Below, one piece after another: positions 25,835 through 33,808 of a stretch of 64,000 nucleotides of DNA. The notes beneath the pieces are model-generated. The model saw only the letters and a program-made list of their open reading frames with translations, made no database searches and had not been told where the DNA came from. The position numbers and the translations under genes were made by a program. This stretch comes from Sphingomonadaceae bacterium (lineage in GTDB: Bacteria; Pseudomonadota; Alphaproteobacteria; Sphingomonadales; Sphingomonadaceae). The number at the start of each line of letters is the position of its first letter. Positions within the stretch are counted from its first letter, which is position 1. The DNA lies in assembly GCA_947463325.1 (NCBI GenBank), contig CANHQT010000004.1:48810-112809 (forward strand), in the 5' to 3' direction.

Positions 25835-26478
25835 CCTAAGTGCTCGCGCAGGCTCCGGAATAGCGCATCGTAAACAGCGGGATCACGAGATTCCGGGAGA
25901 ATAATTTGAATATTATAGTGAAGACCGTTCACGGATAGACGAGGCAGCCTCTTTTTTCTTAATGGAATTTTATCGCTTTCTGCATCATCAAAAATATCTT
26001 CGTTGTCATCCTCTATATCAGAATCTATGTCATCTTCAGGAGCGCGCCTGACCTGCTCGAAGTCAGCCAGTTTGCACAAACTTGAGAACGTCATCGCCAT
26101 TTTGCCAATGACTGTTTCACCGTATTGGCCCTGGGTCAGGGTCTTCAATTTATTTGTTAAATCTACTCTACTTAACTTATGGGCATTGATATTTACATCG
26201 AACAGATCTTTATAGGCATATCGGATGCCTTCCGCCATAACTACTCGAGCTTGACCAGCATCTAAGTATGCAAAGTACCTAGACGTTGGCTTGCCTTGAT
26301 CATCGAGAAATCCAAGCGCCTTGAGAACTCCGATTATGAGGCGGTCAGGGGACGCTTTAAAATCTAGAGACTGAAGAAATCGAACAGTAAACCGCTCAGG
26401 CGCTTTAGCTTGTTGTATAGCCTCCAAAATCGCCGTCAAGTTCTTGGTGCTGGTCAAATATGCAGATGGGAGAGCCAT
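25831..26478 (-). CDS. DUF5343 domain protein
   Basis: A 215-residue protein matching the DUF5343 pattern: MALPSAYLTSTKNLTAILEAIQ, then LIIGVLKALGFLDDQGKPTSRYFAYLD, then the basic LTNKLKTLTQGQYGE. The N-terminal part resembles a winged-helix unit. After about residue 150 an acidic stretch (DSDIEDDNEDIFDDAES) leads to a last domain with RLSVNGLHYNIQIILPESRD. It is coupled by a 4-bp overlap to the HEPN gene and begins three bases after the stop of an nrdB-like fragment, whose last codons (GGCGGAT) provide the only Shine-Dalgarno-like sequence. AT-rich relative to the window. The function of DUF5343 is not known to me. Confidence 0.8.
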   Translation of the reverse strand: MALPSAYLTSTKNLTAILEAIQQAKAPERFTVRFLQSLDFKASPDRLIIGVLKALGFLDDQGKPTSRYFAYLDAGQARVVMAEGIRYAYKDLFDVNINAHKLSRVDLTNKLKTLTQGQYGETVIGKMAMTFSSLCKLADFEQVRRAPEDDIDSDIEDDNEDIFDDAESDKIPLRKKRLPRLSVNGLHYNIQIILPESRDPAVYDALFRSLREHLG

Positions 26479-26481
26479 ACT

Positions 26482-26583
26482 TTAATCCGCCGCAATCGCC
26501 GGAGCGCTGAACATGTCTTCGTCGCCATGATCGACGGCTACGGTTTCGCCTGCCTTAGCGCACTGGCGCTTATCGAAGTTGAC
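26482..26583 (-). pseudogene. Diverged copy of the nrdB 3' end
   Basis: About 100 bp encode FDKRQCAKAGETVAVDHGDEDMFSAPAIAAD and a stop; the real nrdB (26929-27981) ends in FDKRQRAKVGETVADNDGEEDMFSAAGIAAE and a stop. By my count 22 of 31 residues agree, and most DNA differences look silent or conservative. Similarity stops upstream of FDKRQ. The copy is in the same orientation, about 350 bp downstream of the nrdB stop, directly before DUF5343. It is best read as a remnant left by integration or recombination at the nrdB 3' end. Confidence 0.8.
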
Positions 26584-26781
26584 TCGGAAGATCGCCCTGG
26601 CACCACGGATTACGCCGCCCAATGGCGTGGCGAATTCAAACGGTTGATTGGACGAGGGCGCCATCAAGAAAACTCGGACAGTTGATGCTCAGAGGGCGAA
26701 TAGTGAATGAATGCAGTTTTGAGTCAAGTCGAGTTAACTATTTAGATAGCAGGATGTGTTGAGACAGGATTCAGTATAATA

Positions 26782-26796
26782 CATTGAAATTCAATG
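26782..26796. repeat. 15-bp perfect palindrome in AT-rich patch
   Basis: CATTGAA-A-TTCAATG lies in an AT-rich stretch between the nrdB fragment and nrdB. It may be a regulator site or a junction left from integration; no protein can be named. Confidence 0.4.
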
Positions 26797-26823
26797 ATTA
26801 AGCGGAGATCGAGCGCCCACCAC

Positions 26824-26862
26824 CCCGCGCAAACAAGTGCGGCGCGGGATTACCTCCCGCGC
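26824..26862 (-). terminator. Alternative hairpins downstream of nrdB
   Basis: Three 7-base blocks CCCGCGC, GCGCGGG and CCCGCGC (26824-30, 26842-48, 26856-62) allow two mutually exclusive hairpins with loops of 11 and 7 bases. They sit about 70 bp past the nrdB stop on its strand and may end or attenuate the nrdAB transcript. No U-run follows. Confidence 0.45.
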
Positions 26863-26928
26863 CGTCACTATGCGCTGTGCGCTGATGGGGAAGTGGGGGC
26901 GCGGTTGTGGGCGCGCCCTCGCTCCGGC

Positions 26929-27981
26929 TTACTCCGCCGCAATCCCTGCTGCGCTGAACATGTCTTCCTCGCCATCATTGTCGGCGACGGTTTCGCCCAC
27001 CTTGGCGCGCTGGCGCTTGTCGAAGCTGGACCAGACATCATTCCAATCCCCGCGGGTCGCGGCCTTTGAATATTCGGTCGCGCGGGTTTCGAAGAAGTTG
27101 GCGTGTTCCACACCGTTGAGCAGCGGGGCGAGCCAAGGCAGCGGGTGTTCATCGATCATGTAGATCGGCTGGAAGCCCAGCTGACCAAGGCGCCAGTCGG
27201 CGATGTAGCGGATGTAGCGCTTAATTTCCTTTGGCGTCATGCCGGGGACCGGGCCCTGTTCAAAGGCGAGGTCGATGAAGGCATCTTCCAGACGCACCGT
27301 TTTCTGGCAGCAATCCAGAATATCGTCGCGCACCGCGGGGGTCAGGCAATCGCGTTCCTTGACGAAGGCATGGAACAGGCGGGTGATCCCCTCACAATGC
27401 AGGCTTTCATCGCGGATCGACCAGCTGACGATCTGACCCATGCCCTTCATCTTGTTGAAGCGCGGGAAGTTCATCAGCATCGCGAAGGAGGCGAACAGCT
27501 GAAGCCCTTCGGTAAAGCCACCGAACATGGCGAGCGTGCGGGCGATATCCTCATCATTATCGACACCGAAGGTGTTCAGATAATCATGCTTGTCCTTCAT
27601 TTCCTTGTACTGAAGGAACATGCCATATTCGCTCTCGGGCATGCCGATGGTGTCGAGCAGGTGGCTGTAGGCCGCGATATGCACCGTCTCCATATTGGAG
27701 AAGGCGGTCAGCATCATCTTGACCTCAGTCGGCTTGAACACGCGGCCATAATGTTCGTGGTAGCAATTCTGCACCTCGACATCGGCCTGCGTGAAGAAGC
27801 GGAAAATCTGGGTCAACAGGTTACGCTCATGATCGGACAGCTTTTGCGCCCAATCGCGGCAATCCTCACCCAGCGGCACTTCTTCCGGCAGCCAGTGGAT
27901 CTGTTGCTGGCGCTTCCAGAAATCATAGGCCCAGGGATATTGGAACGGCTTATACTGGGCGCGGGCTTCGGTGAGGGACAT
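26929..27981 (-). CDS. nrdB: Ribonucleoside-diphosphate reductase subunit beta, class Ia
   Basis: Small subunit of aerobic ribonucleotide reductase, which houses the diferric-tyrosyl radical cofactor needed by NrdA. Metal-ligand regions are visible: EVQNCYHEHYGRVF and METVHIAAYSHLLDTIG early, and DESLHCEGITRLFH later, with the radical tyrosine in the YSHLL segment. The C-terminal tail EEDMFSAAGIAAE is the flexible peptide that docks on NrdA. It is 350 residues, of normal length. It follows nrdA by 77 bp on the same strand. A diverged copy of its 3' end lies downstream. Confidence 0.97.
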   Translation of the reverse strand: MSLTEARAQYKPFQYPWAYDFWKRQQQIHWLPEEVPLGEDCRDWAQKLSDHERNLLTQIFRFFTQADVEVQNCYHEHYGRVFKPTEVKMMLTAFSNMETVHIAAYSHLLDTIGMPESEYGMFLQYKEMKDKHDYLNTFGVDNDEDIARTLAMFGGFTEGLQLFASFAMLMNFPRFNKMKGMGQIVSWSIRDESLHCEGITRLFHAFVKERDCLTPAVRDDILDCCQKTVRLEDAFIDLAFEQGPVPGMTPKEIKRYIRYIADWRLGQLGFQPIYMIDEHPLPWLAPLLNGVEHANFFETRATEYSKAATRGDWNDVWSSFDKRQRAKVGETVADNDGEEDMFSAAGIAAE

Positions 27982-28058
27982 CGGTTTTTCCTCGGATCAA
28001 TCATTTGCAAACCCCCTCTCCCGATCGGGGAGAGGGTCTATTCAAGGCACTGGTCAGA

Positions 28059-29999
28059 TTACTGGCAGGCCAAGCATTCATCATAGTCGGTGGTGGTCGC
28101 CAGCTCGAACTTTGGCGCATCCGGCGTGTTATCCGCCTCCACCCCACCGGCGAAGCCCGCGCGCTGCACGCTCTTTGACCGGAGATAATAGAGCGACTTG
28201 ATGCCCAATTCCCATGCGCGGAAATGCAGCATCATCAGATCCCACTTCTCCACATCCGCGGGGATGAAGAGATTGAGGCTGGTCGCCTGATCGATATAGG
28301 GCGTGCGGTCCGCCGCGAGCTCCAGCAGCCAGCGCTGGTCAATCTCGAAGCTGGTCTTGAACACGTCCTTTTCCTCTGTGGTGAGGAAATCGAGGTGAGC
28401 GACGCTGCCGCCCTTTTCGAGGATCGAGTTCCAGACGGAATCGCTGTTCTTCGCCTTTTCCACCAGCATCTTTTCAAGGTGCGGGTTCTTGATCGAGAAG
28501 CTGCCCGACAGCGTCTTGTGCGTATAGATGTTGGCCGGGATGGGTTCGATACAGGCCGAAGTGCCGCCAGCGATGATCGAGATCGACGCGGTCGGCGCGA
28601 TCGCCATCTTGCAGCTGAACCGTTCCATCACGCCCTGATCGGCAGCATCGGGGCACGGCCCGCGTTCCTGCGCGAGCAGCATCGAGGCGGCGTCCACCTG
28701 TTCGCGGATGTGGCGGAAGATCTTGAGGTTATAGGCCTTGGCCATCGCCCCTTCGAACGGCAGCTGCCGCGCCTGAAGGAAGCTGTGGAAGCCCATGACG
28801 CCGAGGCCGACGCTGCGTTCACGCATCGCGCTATATTTGGCGCGGGCCATCTCATCCGGTGCGCGGTCGATATAATCCTGCAGGACATTATCGAGGAAGC
28901 GCATCACATCCTCAATGAAGCCCTTTTCCTCATTCCACTCATCCCAGGTTTCGAGGTTGAGCGAGGACAGGCAGCACACCGCCGTCCGGTCATTACCGAG
29001 ATGGTCGCGGCCGGTGGGCAGGGTGATTTCCGAGCAGAGGTTGGAGGTCGAGACCTTCAAGCCCAGTTCGCGGTGATGCTTTGGCATCATCCGGTTCACC
29101 TGATCGATGAAGATGATGTAGGGTTCACCCGTCGCGAGGCGGGTTTCCACCAGCTTCTGGAACAGGCTGCGCGCATCGACAGTGCCGCGTTCCGAGCCAT
29201 CACGCGGGCTCTTGAGCTTGAATTCGGCGCCATCACGCACCGCTTCCATGAACTCGTCCGTGACGAGCACGCCATGGTGGAGGTTCAGCGCCTTGCGGTT
29301 GAAGTCACCCGAAGGTTTGCGGATTTCGAGGAACTCCTCAATCTCCGGATGGCTGATGTCGAGATAGCAGGCGGCCGAGCCGCGACGCAGCGAACCCTGC
29401 GAAATGGCAAGGGTAAGGCTGTCCATCACGCGCACGAAGGGGATGATGCCGCTGGTCTTGCCATTGAGGCCGACCGGCTCACCAATGCCGCGCACGCTGC
29501 CCCAATAGGTGCCGATGCCGCCACCGCGGCTGGCGAGCCAGACATTCTCGTTCCAGGTGCCGACAATCGCTTCGAGGCTGTCTTCGACCGAGTTGAGATA
29601 GCAGCTGATGGGCAGACCGCGACCGGTGCCGCCGTTCGACAGCACAGGCGTCGCCGGCATGAACCAGAGCTTTGAAATGGCATCATAGACGCGCTGGGCG
29701 TGCGCCTCATCATCGGCATAGGCCGCAGCGACGCGGGCGAAGAGATCCTGATAGGTTTCGCCGGGCAGCAGATAGCGATCGTTCAGCGTATCCTTGCCGA
29801 AATCGGTCAGCAGGACATCGCGCGAGGCATCGGTCACGACATTGAAGCGCCGCTCGGCAACGGTCTTCGAATCCACGGGCGCGGGCGCGGGCGCCGCAGC
29901 CTCCACCTTCGTAGACTCCTCAGTTACAGAGCGTTCTTCCAACTGGGTTGCCACCTTTTCACTCTCCTCGGCGCGCGTATCGCGAAAATCCATATCCAT
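28059..29999 (-). CDS. nrdA: Ribonucleoside-diphosphate reductase subunit alpha, class Ia
   Basis: Large catalytic subunit that reduces NDPs to dNDPs. Active-site landmarks are GLPISCYLNSV (first cysteine), the NLCSEITLPT / AVCCLSSLNLETW segment around the radical cysteine, and the C-terminal ECLACQ pair that is re-reduced by thioredoxin. The N-terminus has a variable acidic leader (EESTKVEAAAPAPAPVDS) and no obvious ATP-cone, so overall activity control by dATP at that site may be absent. The start is set at MDMDFRD (29999 or 29993); the track runs 39 codons further without family similarity. Tandem NrdR-like boxes lie about 190-235 bp upstream. Confidence 0.95.
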   Translation of the reverse strand: MDMDFRDTRAEESEKVATQLEERSVTEESTKVEAAAPAPAPVDSKTVAERRFNVVTDASRDVLLTDFGKDTLNDRYLLPGETYQDLFARVAAAYADDEAHAQRVYDAISKLWFMPATPVLSNGGTGRGLPISCYLNSVEDSLEAIVGTWNENVWLASRGGGIGTYWGSVRGIGEPVGLNGKTSGIIPFVRVMDSLTLAISQGSLRRGSAACYLDISHPEIEEFLEIRKPSGDFNRKALNLHHGVLVTDEFMEAVRDGAEFKLKSPRDGSERGTVDARSLFQKLVETRLATGEPYIIFIDQVNRMMPKHHRELGLKVSTSNLCSEITLPTGRDHLGNDRTAVCCLSSLNLETWDEWNEEKGFIEDVMRFLDNVLQDYIDRAPDEMARAKYSAMRERSVGLGVMGFHSFLQARQLPFEGAMAKAYNLKIFRHIREQVDAASMLLAQERGPCPDAADQGVMERFSCKMAIAPTASISIIAGGTSACIEPIPANIYTHKTLSGSFSIKNPHLEKMLVEKAKNSDSVWNSILEKGGSVAHLDFLTTEEKDVFKTSFEIDQRWLLELAADRTPYIDQATSLNLFIPADVEKWDLMMLHFRAWELGIKSLYYLRSKSVQRAGFAGGVEADNTPDAPKFELATTTDYDECLACQ

Positions 30000-30186
30000 G
30001 CCCCGCACAGTCTGACGGCAGCGGCGATGATTCGCCACCCCCTTTGTTCTTAATATGTTCGAATCAGGCATCCCCCCTGATCCTTGCCCAAGCCGGACGG
30101 TGAGGGAACGCGCCATAATGGCGGAGGAAACAGAGGTGGAAACCGCTTCCCCGTCAGTCGACTAGAGCAGCCAACTGCCATGCCTG

Positions 30187-30234
30187 ACACAATCTGTAGG
30201 GTGCCCTCACCGGCTGACCCACCACACATAGTGC
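30187..30234 (-). promoter_or_regulatory. Tandem NrdR-box candidate upstream of nrdAB
   Basis: On the minus strand 30202-30187 reads ACCCTACAGATTGTGT (12 of 16 to ACACTATATATAGTGT) and 30234-30219 reads GCACTATGTGTGGTGG (11 of 16, with an intact CACTAT half). The starts are 32 bp apart, the spacing known for cooperative NrdR pairs. The remainder of 30000-30462 contains no supported gene; it holds the nrdAB promoter region and untranslated leader. Confidence 0.55.
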
Positions 30235-30462
30235 CACAGCGGCTGACTCTGACAAGATGATTAATGACCGATTAGCGACTCAGTTCGTCGTCGTATCAGG
30301 GCGCTTCGTCGCAAGGCCAAAATTGCTGCAATGCAGCGACGCGCGGATGTTCCAGTGTTTTTCATGTCGGCAAGAGAACGAACAGGGATCAGCGCGGAAA
30401 TTTTTCTGCCGAACTGAGCGGTTATCGGCAGCTGTGAAACAGCGCCGTTATGGCCACCCCGG

Positions 30463-30861
30463 TCAGGCCGGTTCGAGCGTCACGGTGCAGGGCGCTCCCT
30501 CCGCCAGCCCCTCCGCTTTGCGCACGCTGGCCTTGACCGGGAGCAGCCAGCCGGGCGGATCGCGGCTGGGGAAGATCGAGGTCTGCCAGGCGGTCGCGCC
30601 GATCGTTGCGGTGACGCGCAGCGAGGCAAAGCCGCCGCGACGGGAAAGGCCGCGCGCCGCGGCATAAGCGGCGATCGCCGCTCCGGCCTCCCCATCGATG
30701 GTCACAAAATGCCAGGCGGCGTTGGTGCGCGCGCCATCCTTTGCCCGCCACACCCACATCGGTGCGCTGTGATGCCACAGCGGCGCGGCGGCAGGCACCG
30801 GGCCATCGGTAATGCCGAGTTCTTCGGCGAGGAAGCGCGCGAGGGCGGGATCGTCCGGCAT
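30463..30861 (-). CDS. DUF1905 domain protein
   Basis: A 132-residue protein. The C-terminal 85 residues match DUF1905: WHFVTIDGEAGAAIAAYAAARG, RRGGFASLRVTATIGATAWQTSIFPSRD, then GWLLPVKASVRKAEGLAEG. This family adopts a small beta-barrel and is often linked to YdeI-like proteins; its function is unknown. The N-terminal 40 residues are less conserved. It lies 33 bp after the HD-domain gene on the same strand, probably in the same operon. Confidence 0.85.
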   Translation of the reverse strand: MPDDPALARFLAEELGITDGPVPAAAPLWHHSAPMWVWRAKDGARTNAAWHFVTIDGEAGAAIAAYAAARGLSRRGGFASLRVTATIGATAWQTSIFPSRDPPGWLLPVKASVRKAEGLAEGAPCTVTLEPA

Positions 30862-30893
30862 GGCTGCCTCTGCCCTGCCCGCGCCGGTGCAGC

Positions 30894-31484
30894 CTATTCC
30901 GCCAGCGCTTTCTTGTAGATGCTGCGCTGCGGCTTTTCGAACAGCTTCATCACCATCGGCTCGAAAAATTCGAGCGGGGCGCTGTCATAATTGGGATCAA
31001 AGGCGGTCTGATCATATTTGGCGCAGAATTCCGCGCACGCCTCGAAATGCGGGTGGCCGCGGAACTGCTCCCGCATATCCTTATCAAGGCCGATATAGTC
31101 GAAGAAATAATAGCCCTGGAAAATGCCGTGGTTCTCGCAGATCCAATGCTCCTCCTCCGAGACGAAGGGCTTGAGGATCGCGGCGGCGATATCCGGATGA
31201 TTATAGGCGCCGAGCGTGTCGCCAATGTCATGCAGCAGCGCCATCACCACATAGCTGTCACTGCGCCCGTCGCGATGCGCGCGGGTCGCGGTCTGTAGGC
31301 AGTGGGTCAGCCGGTCGACGGGAAAGCCGCCATAATCATCGGCAAGCAGTTTCAAATGATCGAGCACACGCCGGCCACCCTGCGGCGAATGTTCACGCGC
31401 ACAGGCCCCGATAATGTCCCAATCGGCCTGCGTGCCATGCTCCAACGCGGTGAATTGCGCGCGCGGCGCGATAAGGCTGTCCAT
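30894..31484 (-). CDS. HD-domain protein, PhnZ/MIOX-like oxygenase candidate
   Basis: A 196-residue HD-superfamily protein. From the start MDSLIAPRAQ, the likely metal ligands are H61, H85-D86 (LLHDIGD), H96 (YNHPD), H119 (ENHG) and D158 (KYDQ). This resembles the six-ligand set of the mixed-valent diiron oxygenase PhnZ (H34, H58-D59, H80, H104, D161); the H-to-HD spacing of 24 is the same. Such enzymes oxidatively cleave C-P or C-C bonds. A plain HD phosphohydrolase is the alternative. The tracked ORF runs 83 codons upstream through the repeat region; GGAGAGGG precedes ATG 31484. Confidence 0.78.
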   Translation of the reverse strand: MDSLIAPRAQFTALEHGTQADWDIIGACAREHSPQGGRRVLDHLKLLADDYGGFPVDRLTHCLQTATRAHRDGRSDSYVVMALLHDIGDTLGAYNHPDIAAAILKPFVSEEEHWICENHGIFQGYYFFDYIGLDKDMREQFRGHPHFEACAEFCAKYDQTAFDPNYDSAPLEFFEPMVMKLFEKPQRSIYKKALAE

Positions 31485-31577
31485 ATACTCGCCCTCTCCC
31501 GGCTGTTGTTGGCGGGGAGGATAGGGGGGAAAGGCTGCGGTTTGCAAGCGGGGGGTGCCCGGGATCAGCGCGGCGCG

Positions 31578-31731
31578 GACGGGCGAGACTGCCGCGCCTG
31601 CGGCTTGGCATTTCGCTGTCACCTTCGTCCCCCGGACGGATGTCAGGGTACCCTTCGCTGCGCTACGGGATTTCGATATCGCATTCGCCCCCCCGACGGG
31701 CGAGACTGCCGCGCCTGCGGCTTGGCATTTC
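31578..31731. repeat. 37-bp direct repeat pair plus dispersed repeat blocks
   Basis: A 37-base unit starting GACGGGCGAGACTGCC and ending TTGGCATTTC occurs identically at 31578-31614 and 31695-31731. Between them lie CGTCCCCCGGACGGATGTC (31626-31644) and CCCTTCGCTGCGCTACGGG (31651-31669). Both of these short blocks recur near tRNA-Tyr (51509-51563), and the second also at 50714-50737. The unit is an extragenic repeat family downstream of tRNA-Ala. Confidence 0.8.
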
Positions 31732-31767
31732 ATTTTTCAGATCGTCCCCCGGACGATCAGAAAAATG
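31731..31767 (-). terminator. Long hairpin downstream of tRNA-Ala
   Basis: CATTTTTC-a-GATCGTCC, CCC loop, GGACGATC-a-GAAAAATG: 16 pairs with one mismatch, 4 bp from the encoded CCA of tRNA-Ala on its strand. Probably a tRNA terminator derived from the repeat family. Confidence 0.6.
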
Positions 31768-31770
31768 AAA

Positions 31771-31846
31771 TGGTGGAGCCTAGCGGGATCGAACCGCTGA
31801 CCTCCTGCATGCCATGCAGGCGCTCTCCCAGCTGAGCTAAGGCCCC
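31771..31846 (-). tRNA. tRNA-Ala (GGC)
   Basis: The minus strand reads GGGGCCT...AGGCTCC-A-CCA, with D arm TAGCTCAGCTGGGAGAGC, anticodon stem CCTGC/GCAGG with loop ATGGCAT (anticodon GGC) and T arm GCGGTTCGATCCCGC. It is 76 nt including an encoded CCA. One G-U pair occurs in the acceptor stem. Confidence 0.97.
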
Positions 31847-31952
31847 GTTCCATTTCGGGCGCCGGGCGTTGTTCCCGGCGGCAAGGCGCGCCCCTTAACC
31901 GAGGGGGCGCCCGTTTTGCAAGGGGCGAATCCGCCCCTTGGCCATCATCGGA

Positions 31953-32282
31953 TCAGATTTCCTCGTCGCCGTCGTCGCCCGCGGCAACGCCGAGATCGTC
32001 ATCGCCGCCGAGATCGACGTCATTGTCCGGCGAGACATTGTCGTCATCGACATCGACGTCGAGATCGAGATCGGTATCCGCCACGACCACTTCGGCTTCG
32101 GGTTCGGCAACGCCGGCCTTCATCTGCTCGAACGGCATCGGCTGCTTCGACTTGAGCACAGGCTCAGGATTCCAGGCATAGCCGCAGTTGATGCAGCTGA
32201 CCGGATCATCCTTGGTCAGGTCATAGAAACGCGTGGCGCATTTGGGACAGCTGCGCTTCGTGCCCCACTCAGGCTTGATCAT
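31953..32282 (-). CDS. TIGR02300 family acidic protein (FYDLN motif)
   Basis: A 109-residue protein with a small zinc-ribbon-like N-terminus, WGTKRSCPKCATRFYDLTKDDPVSCINCGYAW, containing two CxxC pairs and the name-giving FYDLN-type motif (here FYDLT), and a long acidic tail rich in Asp/Val/Glu. The family is restricted mainly to Alphaproteobacteria and has no known function; the order next to aroA is common. Start 32282 is the Met of MIKPEWGTKR. It is divergent from aroA, with 124 bp between starts. Confidence 0.9.
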   Translation of the reverse strand: MIKPEWGTKRSCPKCATRFYDLTKDDPVSCINCGYAWNPEPVLKSKQPMPFEQMKAGVAEPEAEVVVADTDLDLDVDVDDDNVSPDNDVDLGGDDDLGVAAGDDGDEEI

Positions 32283-32406
32283 CGTCCAACCATTCTCGCA
32301 TGAAAATCGGGCCGTCGCGGGCGTGAAATGCTGCCCCGAAAGGCGGCCTGCGACGAATCGGCGGGGCATTGCCAGAAAGGCAGGGCGCTGTCAAAAGCCC
32401 GGCCGC

Positions 32407-33798
32407 ATGACCCAGCACCCCGCCAGCGCCACTCGCTTTGCCCCTTGCGGGCCGTTGACGGGCATGGTGCGCGTACCCGGCGACAAATCCATCAGCCACC
32501 GCGCGCTGATGCTTTCCGCCCTCGCGGTCGGGGAGAGCCGCATCACGGGGCTGCTCGAAGGCGAGGATGTGCTGGCCACCGCCGCAGCGATGAAGGCCTT
32601 CGGCGCAGTCATTCTGCCGCCTGACGGCGGGGGTTCGCCTTCCTCTAGCGCAGGCGCTAGCGGCGGCCATGCCGACCAGCGTGGCACATGGACAGTCTAT
32701 GGCGTCGGCGTGGGCGGGTTGCTGCAGCCGGCATCGGCGCTCGACATGGGCAATTCGGGGACATCGACCCGGCTGCTCATGGGCCTTGTCGCCAGCCATG
32801 CGGTAACCGCCACCTTCATCGGCGATGCCAGCCTGTCGAAGCGGCCGATGGGCCGCGTGATCGACCCGCTCTCTAGCATGGGCGCGGACATCAGTGCTTC
32901 CCCCGGCGGGCGGTTGCCGCTGATGGTGCGCGGCATCGTCCCGGCGGTGCCGATGAGCTACACGCTCCCGGTTGCTTCGGCGCAGGTCAAATCGGCAATC
33001 CTGCTCGCGGGCCTCAACACGCCGGGTGTCACCGAAGTAATCGAGCCCGTGCCGACGCGCGACCATAGCGAGCGGATGCTCGCCGGGTTCGGTGCGGATC
33101 TGACGGTCGAGGAAGTGGCGGGCACACGCCACATCCGCGTGCGCGGCGAGGCCGAGCTGAAGCCGCAGACGATCGAAGTGCCGGGCGATCCATCCTCCGC
33201 CGCCTTCCCCATCGTCGCCGCGCTGGTGACGCCGGGGAGCGAGGTGACGGTGACCAATGTCGGCATGAACCCGACGCGCACCGGCATCTATCGCATGCTC
33301 GAGGCAATGGGCGCCGACCTTTCCTACACCAACGAGCGCATCGTCGGCGGCGAGCCGGTGGCGGATGTGACCGCGCGGCACAGCACGCTCAACGCGATCG
33401 AGGTGCCGCCCGAAGTCGTGCCATCGATGGTCGACGAATTCCCGATCTTCTTCGTCGCCGCGGCGATGGCGCACGGCACAACGCGCGCGAGCGGGCTTGA
33501 GGAGCTGCGCGTCAAGGAATCCGACCGGCTGGCGCTGATGGCGGGCGGGCTGATGGCGCTGGGCGTGCACATCGACGAAGGCGAAAGCAGCATCGCCATG
33601 ACCGGAACCGGCGGCGAGCCATTGCCCGGCGTGCCCGCCAACCCGCCGCTGATCCACGCCGAACTCGACCACCGTATCGCGATGAGCTTTGCCGTCGCCG
33701 GCCTCAACACCCGCGGCGGCCTTTCCATCGACGACATGAGCCCGGTCGCGACAAGCTTTCCCGGGTTCGAGGATATGCTGAGGGGGTTGGCGGGGTGA
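32407..33798 (+). CDS. aroA: 3-phosphoshikimate 1-carboxyvinyltransferase (EPSP synthase)
   Basis: Sixth step of the shikimate pathway, joining PEP to shikimate 3-phosphate. The class II-like features [64 protein letters not shown] and RVKESDRL are present. The glycine of GNSGT is kept, where the glyphosate-insensitive CP4 enzyme has alanine. After residue 60 there is a Gly/Ser-rich insert ([18 protein letters not shown]) that most homologues lack. Start 32407 is the first Met in family register. It is followed at 10 bp by cmk, in the common aroA-cmk-rpsA order. Confidence 0.96.
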   Translation: MTQHPASATRFAPCGPLTGMVRVPGDKSISHRALMLSALAVGESRITGLLEGEDVLATAAAMKAFGAVILPPDGGGSPSSSAGASGGHADQRGTWTVYGVGVGGLLQPASALDMGNSGTSTRLLMGLVASHAVTATFIGDASLSKRPMGRVIDPLSSMGADISASPGGRLPLMVRGIVPAVPMSYTLPVASAQVKSAILLAGLNTPGVTEVIEPVPTRDHSERMLAGFGADLTVEEVAGTRHIRVRGEAELKPQTIEVPGDPSSAAFPIVAALVTPGSEVTVTNVGMNPTRTGIYRMLEAMGADLSYTNERIVGGEPVADVTARHSTLNAIEVPPEVVPSMVDEFPIFFVAAAMAHGTTRASGLEELRVKESDRLALMAGGLMALGVHIDEGESSIAMTGTGGEPLPGVPANPPLIHAELDHRIAMSFAVAGLNTRGGLSIDDMSPVATSFPGFEDMLRGLAG

Positions 33799-33808
33799 TG
33801 GGTACCCC

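Noticed and set aside
26482-26667. 61-aa frame as an independent gene
   Set aside because: The second half is an nrdB tail and the first half has no similarity or ribosome binding site; read as a fragment.
28224-29675. 483-aa plus-strand frame opposite nrdA
   Set aside because: It is a shadow of nrdA; the minus strand carries the conserved reductase motifs.
31578-31731. CRISPR array
   Set aside because: Only two copies of a repeat, spaced 117 bp apart, with no series of equal spacers and no cas genes.
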